5,166 bases of DNA from an uncultured Oscillibacter sp. (lineage in GTDB: Bacteria > Bacillota > Clostridia > Oscillospirales > Oscillospiraceae): the NCBI GenBank assembly GCA_910585245.1, contig CAJUCO010000064.1:1-5166 (forward strand), written 5' to 3'. Under the pieces are notes generated by a model, which saw only the letters and a program-made list of their open reading frames with translations, did not search any database and was not told the DNA's origin. Below are positions 1 to 4,952 of the stretch, piece by piece. The position numbers were made by a program, and so were the translations under genes. Each line of letters begins with the position of its first letter. The stretch's first letter is position 1.

Positions 1-55
1 CCGCCACCTTGCCGGAGGTATCCGGAACCTGCTTGATGGATACTATGATTTTCAT
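1..55 (-). CDS. etfB: Electron transfer flavoprotein beta subunit (N-terminal fragment, cut by window edge)
   Basis: Only the first 18 codons are inside the window; they read MKIIVSIKQVPDTSGKVA. The pattern M-K-I-x-V-x-I-K-Q-V-P-D-T is the hallmark start of EtfB proteins. EtfB pairs with EtfA to form the FAD-carrying partner of acyl-CoA dehydrogenases; in butyrate-forming clostridia the Bcd-EtfAB complex couples crotonyl-CoA reduction by NADH to ferredoxin reduction (flavin-based electron bifurcation). The start ATG lies 18 bp downstream of the bcd stop and has a strong ribosome site, so it is almost certainly co-transcribed with bcd. The rest of the gene, and probably etfA, lies to the left of base 1. 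Identity rests on the short N-terminus plus context, so whether it is the bifurcating type cannot be judged here. Confidence 0.87.
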   Translation of the reverse strand, partial: MKIIVSIKQVPDTSGKVA

Positions 56-64
56 GACCTTTTA

Positions 65-70
65 CCTCCT
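65..70 (-). promoter_or_regulatory. Ribosome binding site of etfB
   Basis: The minus strand reads AGGAGG, 9 bases before the etfB ATG, inside the 18-bp gap after bcd. It supports the chosen start and tight translational spacing within the operon. Confidence 0.85.
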
Positions 71-73
71 ATC

Positions 74-1216
74 TTATTTCACGCCCAGGCGGCTGGAAAT
101 AACCATGCGCTGGACCTCGGATGTACCCTCATAGATCTCGGTGATCTTGGCGTCCCGCATCATGCGCTCCACGGGATACTCGCGGGTATAGCCATAACCG
201 CCAAAGAGCTGGACGGCCCGGCGAGTCACGTCGGACGCGGCCTCGGCGGCAAAGAGCTTCGCCATGGAGGCGTCCATGGAGTAGTCCTCATGGGCCTGCT
301 TCTTGCAAGCGGCTGCGTAAACCAGATACTGGGCGGCCTGCATACGGCAGTGCATATCGGCCAGCTGGAACTGGGTGTTTTGGAACTGGCTCAGGCGGCG
401 GCCAAACTGGACGCGCTCCTGGGTGTACTTCACAGCCTCATTCACCGCGCCTTCGCCCAGACCCAAAGCCTGGGCCGCCACGCCGATCCGGCCGCCGTCC
501 AAGGTCTGCATGGCAATCTTGAAGCCTTTACCCTCTTTGCCCAACAGATTTTCCTTGGGGACAATGCAGTCTTCAAACACCAGATCGCAGGTGGAGGAGC
601 CGCGAATACCCATCTTTTTCTCGTGCTTGCCGGTGGAGAAGCCCTGGAAACTCTTTTCCACGATAAAGGCGGAAATACCATGGTTCCCCTTGGACTTGTC
701 GGTCATGGCAAAGACCACAAAGGTATCGGCCACGTTTCCGTTGGTGATAAAGCATTTGGTTCCGTTGAGGACATAATGGTCGCCCTCCAAAACGGCAATG
801 GTTTGCTGTCCGGAGGCGTCGGTACCTGCGTTGGGCTCGGTGAGGCCGAACGCGCCGATTTTCTTGCCGGAGAGCAGGTCGGGGAGGTACTTCTTCTTCT
901 GCTCCTCGGTGCCATGCTCAAAAATGGGGGCGCAGCACAGGGAAGTGTGAGCGGAGACGATGATCGCGGTGGTTCCGCAGACCTTGGCCAGCTCCTCCAC
1001 GCACATGGCATAGGAGAGAACGTCGCCGCCTGCGCCGCCGTATTCCTTGGGGAAATAAACGCCCATCATGCCCAGCTTGCCCATTTTCTCCACGGTTTCC
1101 ATGGGGAAGCGCTCTTCCTCGTCGACCTCCTCGGCGATGGGCTTGACCTCGTTTTCGGCGAATTCGCGGTACATCTTACGGAGCATCAGCTGCTCATTGG
1201 AAAGGTGAAAATCCAT
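74..1216 (-). CDS. bcd: Butyryl-CoA dehydrogenase (short-chain acyl-CoA dehydrogenase)
   Basis: This 380-residue protein has the normal full length of short-chain acyl-CoA dehydrogenases. It is a cytoplasmic FAD enzyme that reduces crotonyl-CoA to butyryl-CoA with electrons from EtfAB. Visible features in order: N-terminal helical domain (about 1-115); the first family signature GAFGLTEPNAGTD at 121-133 and the flavin-contacting CFITNG at 155-160 in the beta domain; C-terminal helical domain with ERVQFGRR at 267-274; and the second signature QLFGGYGYTREYP at 336-348 running to RMMRDAK at 351-357. The catalytic base is predicted to be Glu363 in IYEGTSEVQR (361-370), the position used by short-chain enzymes rather than the isovaleryl type. 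The start has an AAAAGGAG ribosome site 10 bases upstream. It follows hbd after 105 bp and precedes etfB by 18 bp, which argues for butyryl-CoA as substrate over another acyl-CoA. No truncation or missing key residue was seen. Confidence 0.94.
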   Translation of the reverse strand: MDFHLSNEQLMLRKMYREFAENEVKPIAEEVDEEERFPMETVEKMGKLGMMGVYFPKEYGGAGGDVLSYAMCVEELAKVCGTTAIIVSAHTSLCCAPIFEHGTEEQKKKYLPDLLSGKKIGAFGLTEPNAGTDASGQQTIAVLEGDHYVLNGTKCFITNGNVADTFVVFAMTDKSKGNHGISAFIVEKSFQGFSTGKHEKKMGIRGSSTCDLVFEDCIVPKENLLGKEGKGFKIAMQTLDGGRIGVAAQALGLGEGAVNEAVKYTQERVQFGRRLSQFQNTQFQLADMHCRMQAAQYLVYAAACKKQAHEDYSMDASMAKLFAAEAASDVTRRAVQLFGGYGYTREYPVERMMRDAKITEIYEGTSEVQRMVISSRLGVK

Positions 1217-1226
1217 ACCTAATTAA

Positions 1227-1234
1227 CTCCTTTT
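1227..1234 (-). promoter_or_regulatory. Ribosome binding site of bcd
   Basis: The minus strand reads AAAAGGAG, ending 10 bases before the bcd ATG. It fixes the start at 1216 and matches the family start MDFxLSxEQ. Confidence 0.75.
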
Positions 1235-1276
1235 CTCAGGTTTGCCTGTATTCAAAGCCAGGATACCGGCCGGGGG

Positions 1277-1323
1277 AAAAAACCGCCCGGACAGCATCCA
1301 GCGGTCTTGAACGCCGGTTTTTT
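1277..1323 (-). terminator. Inverted repeat in the hbd-bcd spacer; possible leaky terminator or processing hairpin
   Basis: The plus strand has AAAAAACCG at 1277-1285 and its exact reverse complement CGGTTTTTT at 1315-1323, separated by 29 bases; the second arm overlaps the hbd stop codon (1322-1324). A competing, smaller stem pairs 1282-1286 (ACCGC) with 1301-1305 (GCGGT). On the hbd transcript that small stem is followed by a run of U, the layout of a weak intrinsic terminator. Because bcd has no obvious promoter in this 105-bp gap, complete termination is unlikely; attenuation or mRNA processing that sets the hbd:bcd ratio is more plausible. The stem is short and the loop long, so this is tentative. 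Confidence 0.3.
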
Positions 1324-2158
1324 ACTTGGAATAATCGAAAAAGCCCTTGCCGGACTTGCGGCCCAACTCGCCGGCCCGAACCTTTTTGCGCAGCAGCAGG
1401 CTGGGACGGTACTTGGGATCGCCGGTCTCGCTGTACAGGGTCTCCATAATGGCGAGGCACACGTCCAGGCCGATCAAATCGCCCAAAGCCAGGGGGCCCA
1501 TGGGATGGTTGGCGCCCAGTTTCATGGCGGTGTCGATTCCCTCGGCGCTGGCCACGCCGGTATTCAAAAGGTCCGCGGCCTCATTGACCATGGGGACCAA
1601 AATTTTGTTGACGACAAAGCCGGGGGCCTCGTTGACCTCCACAGGGTCCTTTCCGATCTCCTTGGTGAGGTTCCACACCACGTCGAAGGTCTCCTGAGTG
1701 GTTTTGGCGCCCCGGATGATCTCCACCAGCTTCATATTGGGAACGGGGTTGAAAAAGTGCATACCAATGACGGGATGATTCAGGCCGTTGGCCATCTCCG
1801 TGATGGACAGGGAGGAGGTGTTGGAGGCAAAAATGGCCTCGGGCTTGCACATGGCGTCCAGCTCGCCGAGGAGGGCCTTTTTCGTGGCCATCTCTTCTTT
1901 AACGCACTCAATAATAAGGTCGGCGTCGGCGCAGGCAGACTTCTCTTCCACCAAGACGTTCGCCATGAGGGCGTCGGCGGCGGCCTGTTCCATGCGGCCC
2001 TTGTCCACCCGCTTTTGGAGAGAGGCGGCCAGTTTGTCCTTGTGCTTTTGGGCGGACGCCACGGAGCTGGCGTACATCAGGGCGGTGTGGCCCTTTGCCG
2101 CGAAGACCTGAGCAATGCCGCTGCCCATCGTGCCCGCGCCAAAAATAGCTACCTTCAT
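1322..2158 (-). CDS. hbd: 3-hydroxybutyryl-CoA dehydrogenase
   Basis: This 278-residue cytoplasmic enzyme reduces acetoacetyl-CoA to (S)-3-hydroxybutyryl-CoA with NAD(P)H, the second step of butyrate formation from acetyl-CoA. The N-terminal Rossmann fold begins at residue 1 with the GxGxxG loop in FGAGTMGSG (6-14). The active-site set is complete: Ser115 in SNTSSLSIT (112-120), His134 in GMHFFNP (132-138), Glu146 in MKLVEII (142-148), and Asn184 in APGFVVNK (178-185). The His-Glu and His-Asn spacings (12 and 50) equal those of the human enzyme from memory. The C-terminal helical dimerisation domain ends with GRKSGKGFFDY (266-276), as is typical. The loop between Ser115 and His134 looks two residues shorter than in well-known clostridial homologues. 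The start is fixed by an AGGAGG site 7 bases upstream. It is the first gene of the hbd-bcd-etfB operon; no crotonase or thiolase is adjacent within the window. Confidence 0.95.
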   Translation of the reverse strand: MKVAIFGAGTMGSGIAQVFAAKGHTALMYASSVASAQKHKDKLAASLQKRVDKGRMEQAAADALMANVLVEEKSACADADLIIECVKEEMATKKALLGELDAMCKPEAIFASNTSSLSITEMANGLNHPVIGMHFFNPVPNMKLVEIIRGAKTTQETFDVVWNLTKEIGKDPVEVNEAPGFVVNKILVPMVNEAADLLNTGVASAEGIDTAMKLGANHPMGPLALGDLIGLDVCLAIMETLYSETGDPKYRPSLLLRKKVRAGELGRKSGKGFFDYSK

Positions 2159-2165
2159 GATTGTT

Positions 2166-2171
2166 CCTCCT
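2166..2171 (-). promoter_or_regulatory. Ribosome binding site of hbd
   Basis: The minus strand reads AGGAGG, 7 bases before the hbd ATG. The 8-mer TAACAGGA that leads into it (2168-2175) is repeated once further upstream in the leader at 2193-2200, apparently without a start codon of its own. Confidence 0.88.
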
Positions 2172-2225
2172 GTTATTTTTCAAAATTTTAGGTCCTGTTA
2201 CGATCGTTTAAAGTCCGGGAAAAGA

Positions 2226-2254
2226 GAGCAAATTCCGACATTGCTAATTTGCTC
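2226..2254. repeat. Perfect 9-bp inverted repeat in the hbd leader, possible operator
   Basis: GAGCAAATT at 2226-2234 and AATTTGCTC at 2246-2254 are exact reverse complements separated by 11 bases. The right arm lies at the transcription start predicted from the hbd promoter (near 2257), so the element covers roughly +3 to +31 of the transcript. It could bind a dimeric repressor, or form a hairpin in the 5' leader. It does not match the Rex consensus TTGTTAA-N4-TTAACAA. The regulator is unknown. Confidence 0.6.
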
Positions 2255-2263
2255 ACAATCTTT

Positions 2264-2292
2264 ATTATAGGTGCCTTCCCCTGAATTATCAA
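2264..2292 (-). promoter_or_regulatory. Sigma-A-type promoter of the hbd-bcd-etfB operon
   Basis: On the minus strand the -35 box TTGATA (2287-2292) is followed by exactly 17 bases and the perfect -10 box TATAAT (2264-2269). Transcription should start near 2257 and give a leader of about 100 nt before the hbd ATG. It is one of the best-formed promoters in the window and suggests high expression, as expected for central fermentation genes. Confidence 0.82.
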
Positions 2293-2338
2293 GTACAATT
2301 TTACTGCCAAACCCCTCTTTTTTTCTTTTTTACGATTC

Positions 2339-2367
2339 GTACAAAATATTCGTTAAATTTTATACAA
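2339..2367. repeat. AT-rich inverted repeat with a weak Rex-like site
   Basis: GTACAAAAT (2339-2347) and ATTTTATAC (2357-2365) are inverted with one mismatch and a 9-base spacer. A direct repeat ATTCGT occurs at 2335-2340 and 2348-2353. The stretch 2350-2367 (TCGTTAA-ATTT-TATACAA) matches 11 of the 14 fixed positions of the Rex operator consensus TTGTTAA-N4-TTAACAA. Rex is a known NADH-sensing regulator of butyrate genes in clostridia, but the site lies about 58 bp upstream of the hbd -35 box and AT-rich DNA gives such matches by chance. Confidence 0.3.
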
Positions 2368-2463
2368 TTTTCTATCTCTCCTTAATTATTTGATACTCTC
2401 CACCACCCTGGATGTATGGGAAAAGATTCCCTGAGGATTGCCTCCTCCGCCCGGAAATCTGCT

Positions 2464-2488
2464 AAATTTTTAGATCGCCTAAAAAATT
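2464..2488. repeat. AT-rich inverted repeat just upstream of the dpaL promoter
   Basis: TTTTTAG (2467-2473) and CTAAAAA (2479-2485) form a perfect 7-bp inverted repeat around the 5-base centre ATCGC; allowing one bulged A extends it to AA/TT at the ends (2464-2488). It ends 13 bp before the dpaL -35 box, a position suited to an activator or repressor. No regulator can be named. Confidence 0.4.
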
Positions 2489-2501
2489 GTTAGAATTCCT
2501 C

Positions 2502-2529
2502 TTGCATTTTCTGGTTTCTGTGCTATCAT
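2502..2529 (+). promoter_or_regulatory. Extended -10 promoter of dpaL
   Basis: TTGCAT (2502-2507), a 16-base spacer and TATCAT (2524-2529) form a fair sigma-A promoter. The TG at 2521-2522 one base before the -10 box makes it an extended -10 type, compensating for the weak -35. The expected start is near 2536, giving a leader of about 50 nt. Confidence 0.6.
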
Positions 2530-2540
2530 AGGCATATCAC

Positions 2541-2555
2541 CTGAAATTTTTTCAG
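2541..2555 (+). repeat. Short palindrome at the dpaL transcription start
   Basis: CTGAAA and TTTCAG flank a TTT centre, a perfect 6-bp inverted repeat about 5 bases after the predicted start point. It may be an operator half-pair or a small leader hairpin. The arms are short, so chance is possible. Confidence 0.4.
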
Positions 2556-2574
2556 TCCCGTGAACAATTTTTTT

Positions 2575-2579
2575 GGAGG
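2575..2579 (+). promoter_or_regulatory. Ribosome binding site of dpaL
   Basis: GGAGG lies 6 bases before the ATG at 2586 and is preceded by a T-rich stretch. It fixes the dpaL start. Confidence 0.85.
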
Positions 2580-2585
2580 CGCACC

Positions 2586-3800
2586 ATGAAAGAAGCGATC
2601 AAGTGGACCCTGAACCGTATGCCTAAGAGCGACGACCGCCAGCTCCCCGTCATGTCTTTGTCCAACGTGGCGAAGGCCCGCTTTTTCCACAGCAGCTTCC
2701 CCCAATATTCCATCACCCCCCTGGCCGAGCTGGACGGCATGGCCAAATATCTGGGGCTTGGCGGCCTGTTCGTGAAGAACGAGGCTCACCGCTTCGGCCT
2801 CAATGCCTTCAAGGTGCTGGGCGGTTCTTTTGCCATGGGCCGGTACATCGCCAAGGAGATGGGCCGCGACGTGTCCGAGATGACCTATGACTACCTCACC
2901 AGCGAGGCATTTCGCCGGGAATTTGGGCAGGCCACCTTTTTTACCGCAACCGACGGCAACCATGGCCGGGGCGTTGCCTGGGCCGCCCACAAGCTGGGGC
3001 AAAAGGCCGTGGTCCATATGCCCAAAGGCAGCAGTCAACCCCGCTTTGACAACATTGCGAAAGAGGGGGCCCAAGTGACCATTGAAGAGGTCAACTATGA
3101 CGACTGTGTCCGTATGGCCGCCGCTGAAGCCGCCCAAACGGAGCACGGCGTCATTGTTCAGGACACCGCCTGGGACGGTTATGAGGAGATCCCCTCTTGG
3201 ATCATGCAGGGTTACGGCACCATGGCCGGAGAGTCCGCCGACCAGCTCCGGCAGATCGGCGTGAACCGCCCCACACATATTTTTGTTCAAGCCGGCGTAG
3301 GCAGCCTCGCCGGGGCTGTGGTGGGCTATTTCACCAACCTTTTTCCCAATGACCCACCCAAGTTCATCGTCATGGAGGCCCAGGCAGCGGATTGTCTCTA
3401 TCAGGGCGCCCTGGCTGGGGATGGTTCTCCCCGGGTGGTGGAAGGCGATTTGAAGACCATTATGGCGGGTCTTGCCTGTGGCGAGCCCAACACCATCTCC
3501 TGGGACATCCTCCGGAACCACGTCACTGCCTTCGTCTCCTGCCCTGACTGGGTTAGCGCTCGTGGGATGCGAATGCTGGGCGTGCCTGTAAAGGGGGACC
3601 CGGTGGTCATCTCCGGCGAAAGCGGCGCGGTGGGCATGGGCCTTATTGCCGCCATGATGGAAACCGATGAGTATAAAGACCTGCGGGAAGCCGTGGGCCT
3701 GGACCGTTACAGCCAGGTGCTGCTGTTCTCCACCGAGGGGAACACCGATCCTTTGAAGTTCCGCAAAGTGTTGTGGGACGGGGAGTTTGCCACCGTCTAA
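2586..3800 (+). CDS. dpaL: 2,3-Diaminopropionate ammonia-lyase
   Basis: This 404-residue protein is the length of E. coli YgeX/DpaL (about 398). It is a cytoplasmic fold-type II PLP enzyme that converts 2,3-diaminopropionate to pyruvate and two ammonia. The PLP lysine is predicted to be Lys76 in RFGLNAFKVLGG (69-80). The family-specific catalytic aspartate, which lets the enzyme act on both D and L isomers, is Asp123 in ATDGNHGRG (121-129). A second active-site aspartate is Asp193 in QDTAWDGY (192-199), equivalent to Asp189 of the E. coli enzyme. The phosphate-cradling glycine loop is QAGVGS (235-240), and FSTEGNTDP (381-389) is the conserved C-terminal PLP-side motif. These features separate it from threonine dehydratase and cysteine synthase. 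It is a single-gene unit with its own promoter and terminator, divergent from the butyrate operon, which suggests use of amino acids as carbon and nitrogen source. No companion such as carbamoyltransferase or hydantoinase, seen near ygeX in E. coli, is in view. Confidence 0.94.
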   Translation: MKEAIKWTLNRMPKSDDRQLPVMSLSNVAKARFFHSSFPQYSITPLAELDGMAKYLGLGGLFVKNEAHRFGLNAFKVLGGSFAMGRYIAKEMGRDVSEMTYDYLTSEAFRREFGQATFFTATDGNHGRGVAWAAHKLGQKAVVHMPKGSSQPRFDNIAKEGAQVTIEEVNYDDCVRMAAAEAAQTEHGVIVQDTAWDGYEEIPSWIMQGYGTMAGESADQLRQIGVNRPTHIFVQAGVGSLAGAVVGYFTNLFPNDPPKFIVMEAQAADCLYQGALAGDGSPRVVEGDLKTIMAGLACGEPNTISWDILRNHVTAFVSCPDWVSARGMRMLGVPVKGDPVVISGESGAVGMGLIAAMMETDEYKDLREAVGLDRYSQVLLFSTEGNTDPLKFRKVLWDGEFATV

Positions 3801-3838
3801 GAGAGTATGTTGTTCCGTATAATATAATGTAAAGGTGT

Positions 3839-3870
3839 AAGGGAGCCGGACCTGTGGGTCCGGCTCCTTT
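3839..3870 (+). terminator. Intrinsic terminator after dpaL
   Basis: GGAGCCGGACC (3842-3852), loop TGTG, and GGTCCGGCTCC (3857-3867) form a perfect 11-bp GC-rich stem, extended by one G-U and two A-U pairs at the base, followed by TTT and then a C-rich stretch. The U run is short but the stem is very stable. The other strand lacks a U run, so it acts on the plus strand. It separates dpaL from guaA. Confidence 0.85.
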
Positions 3871-3897
3871 CCCGGTTTCCGGAGCTGGCGAATCCTG

Positions 3898-3926
3898 TTG
3901 CTTTCCGAACAAAAATGTGTTATAAC
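3898..3926 (+). promoter_or_regulatory. Promoter of the guaA-type gene
   Basis: TTGCTT (3898-3903), a 17-base spacer and TATAAC (3921-3926), with TG at 3918-3919 as an extended -10. The start is predicted near 3933, giving a leader of about 38 nt, too short for a purine riboswitch. It shows the gene is transcribed independently of dpaL. Confidence 0.72.
3901..3913 (+). promoter_or_regulatory. PurBox-like PurR site inside the guaA promoter
   Basis: The sequence CTTTCCGAACAAA matches 11 of 13 positions of the Bacillus/Lactococcus PurBox consensus AWWWCCGAACWWT, including the whole CCGAAC core (3905-3910). It lies between the -35 and -10 boxes, where a bound regulator would block polymerase. 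No convincing second, inverted PurBox was found at the usual 16-17 bp distance, so the call is tentative. Confidence 0.4.
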
Positions 3927-3959
3927 AGCAGATGGTAGTGACGGCGAAATTTTTACAAT

Positions 3960-3964
3960 GGAGG
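3960..3964 (+). promoter_or_regulatory. Ribosome binding site of the guaA-type gene
   Basis: GGAGG lies 7 bases before the ATG at 3972. It decides the start and shows that the short GMP synthase is a genuine complete gene rather than the tail of a longer frame. Confidence 0.85.
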
Positions 3965-3971
3965 ACAGTCT

Positions 3972-4952
3972 ATGAATAACAACATTCGACCCGCGGACAT
4001 GAAGCGAATCAACACCCAGGAACTGGCGGAGGCCTTTATCGCCCAGCAGGTGTCCCAGGTCCGGGAGCAGGTGGGAGAAAAGAAGGTGCTGCTGGCCCTT
4101 TCCGGCGGCGTGGACTCCTCGGTGGTGGCAGCGCTGCTGATTAAAGCCATTGGCAAACAGCTGGTCTGTGTCCATGTGAATCACGGTCTTATGCGCAAGG
4201 GCGAGAGTGAGCAGGTCATTGAGGTCTTCCAGAACCAAATGGACGCCAACCTGATTTATGTGGACGCCACGGACCGCTTTTTGGACTTGCTGGCAGGGGT
4301 AGACGAGCCGGAGCGGAAGCGGAAAATCATTGGCGGCGAGTTTATCAAGGTTTTTGACGAAGAGGCCCGGAAGCTGGAGGGCATTTCCTTCCTGGCACAG
4401 GGGACAATCTATCCCGACATTTTGGAGAGCGACGGGGTCAAGGCCCACCACAATGTGGGCGGCCTTCCGGAGGACATGGACTTTGAGCTGGTGGAGCCGG
4501 TGAAGCTGCTGTTCAAGGACGAGGTTCGAGTGGTAGGCCGGGCCCTGGGCCTGCCGGTCTCCATGGTGGAGCGCCAGCCCTTCCCGGGCCCGGGCCTGGG
4601 CGTACGGTGCCTGGGGGCCATCACCCGGGACCGTTTGGCGGCTCTGCGGGAGGCGGACGCCATTTTGCGGGAAGAGTTTGGAAAAGCAGGATTGGCGGAG
4701 AAGGTATGGCAGTTCTTTACCGTGGTACCGGATTTCCGGTCTACCGGCGTGCGGGACGGCAAGCGGGCCTTTGATTGGCCGGTGATCATCCGGGCCGTCA
4801 ACACCGTGGACGCCATGACCGCCACGGTACCGGAGATCCCCTGGGCGGTGCTCCAGACGATTACGGGCCGGATTCTGGCGGAAGTGCCAGGGGTGTGCCG
4901 GGTTCTGTATGATTTGACGCCCAAGCCGGTGGGAACCATTGAGTGGGAATGA
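3972..4952 (+). CDS. guaA: GMP synthase, stand-alone ATP-pyrophosphatase subunit (no glutaminase domain)
   Basis: This 326-residue protein corresponds to about the last 318 residues of ordinary 510-525-residue GuaA; the N-terminal class I glutamine amidotransferase domain is absent. The enzyme adenylylates XMP with ATP and replaces the adenylate with ammonia to give GMP. The PP-loop SGGVDSS is at 44-50, followed by HGLMRKGE (71-78), KRKIIGGEF (116-124), LAQGTIYPDI (141-150), and HHNVGGLP (159-166). PFPGPGLGVR (203-212) opens the dimerisation domain, which ends in KPVGTIEWE (318-326), the family's normal C-terminus. The lid segment between QGTIYPDILES and HHNVGG is only five residues, shorter than in E. 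coli or B. subtilis and like archaeal two-subunit GuaAb. Asn70 stands where Asp is usual (VDN/VDH). Promoter, ribosome site and upstream terminator show the gene is complete. It may use free ammonia or a separate glutaminase subunit encoded elsewhere. Confidence 0.92.
   Translation: MNNNIRPADMKRINTQELAEAFIAQQVSQVREQVGEKKVLLALSGGVDSSVVAALLIKAIGKQLVCVHVNHGLMRKGESEQVIEVFQNQMDANLIYVDATDRFLDLLAGVDEPERKRKIIGGEFIKVFDEEARKLEGISFLAQGTIYPDILESDGVKAHHNVGGLPEDMDFELVEPVKLLFKDEVRVVGRALGLPVSMVERQPFPGPGLGVRCLGAITRDRLAALREADAILREEFGKAGLAEKVWQFFTVVPDFRSTGVRDGKRAFDWPVIIRAVNTVDAMTATVPEIPWAVLQTITGRILAEVPGVCRVLYDLTPKPVGTIEWE

Larger units (their letters stand above)
2159..2585. other. Divergent control region between hbd and dpaL, no gene
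   Basis: This 427-bp spacer separates the minus-strand butyrate operon from plus-strand dpaL and is much more AT-rich than the flanking genes. It holds an outward promoter for each side (2264-2292 minus, 2502-2529 plus), an inverted repeat at the hbd start point, two AT-rich inverted repeats in the middle and left of the dpaL promoter, and a palindrome in the dpaL leader. The minus strand carries A-rich tracts at about 2318-2331, upstream of the hbd -35 box, which could act as a bent or UP-like element. Two small GC stems also occur (GGGAA/TTCCC at 2418-2431 and GAGG/CCTC at 2433-2444). No open frame with a ribosome site and no RNA gene was seen. Confidence 0.8.

Noticed and set aside
290..1222. 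A 310-codon open frame on the plus strand opposite bcd
   Set aside because: It is fully antisense to bcd, whose signatures and active site are intact, and its translation is low-complexity Gly/Leu/His-rich sequence without known domains.
1307..2191. A 294-codon open frame on the plus strand opposite hbd
   Set aside because: It mirrors the hbd codons and resembles no protein family; hbd has the promoter, ribosome site and all catalytic residues.
3818..3828. Two overlapping TATAAT boxes after the dpaL stop codon
   Set aside because: Neither has a -35-like hexamer at 16-18 bp upstream, and any transcript would run straight into the terminator at 3839-3870.
3927..3971. A purine riboswitch in the guaA leader
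   Set aside because: The predicted leader is only about 38 nt and lacks the paired arms and conserved loops of the purine aptamer.
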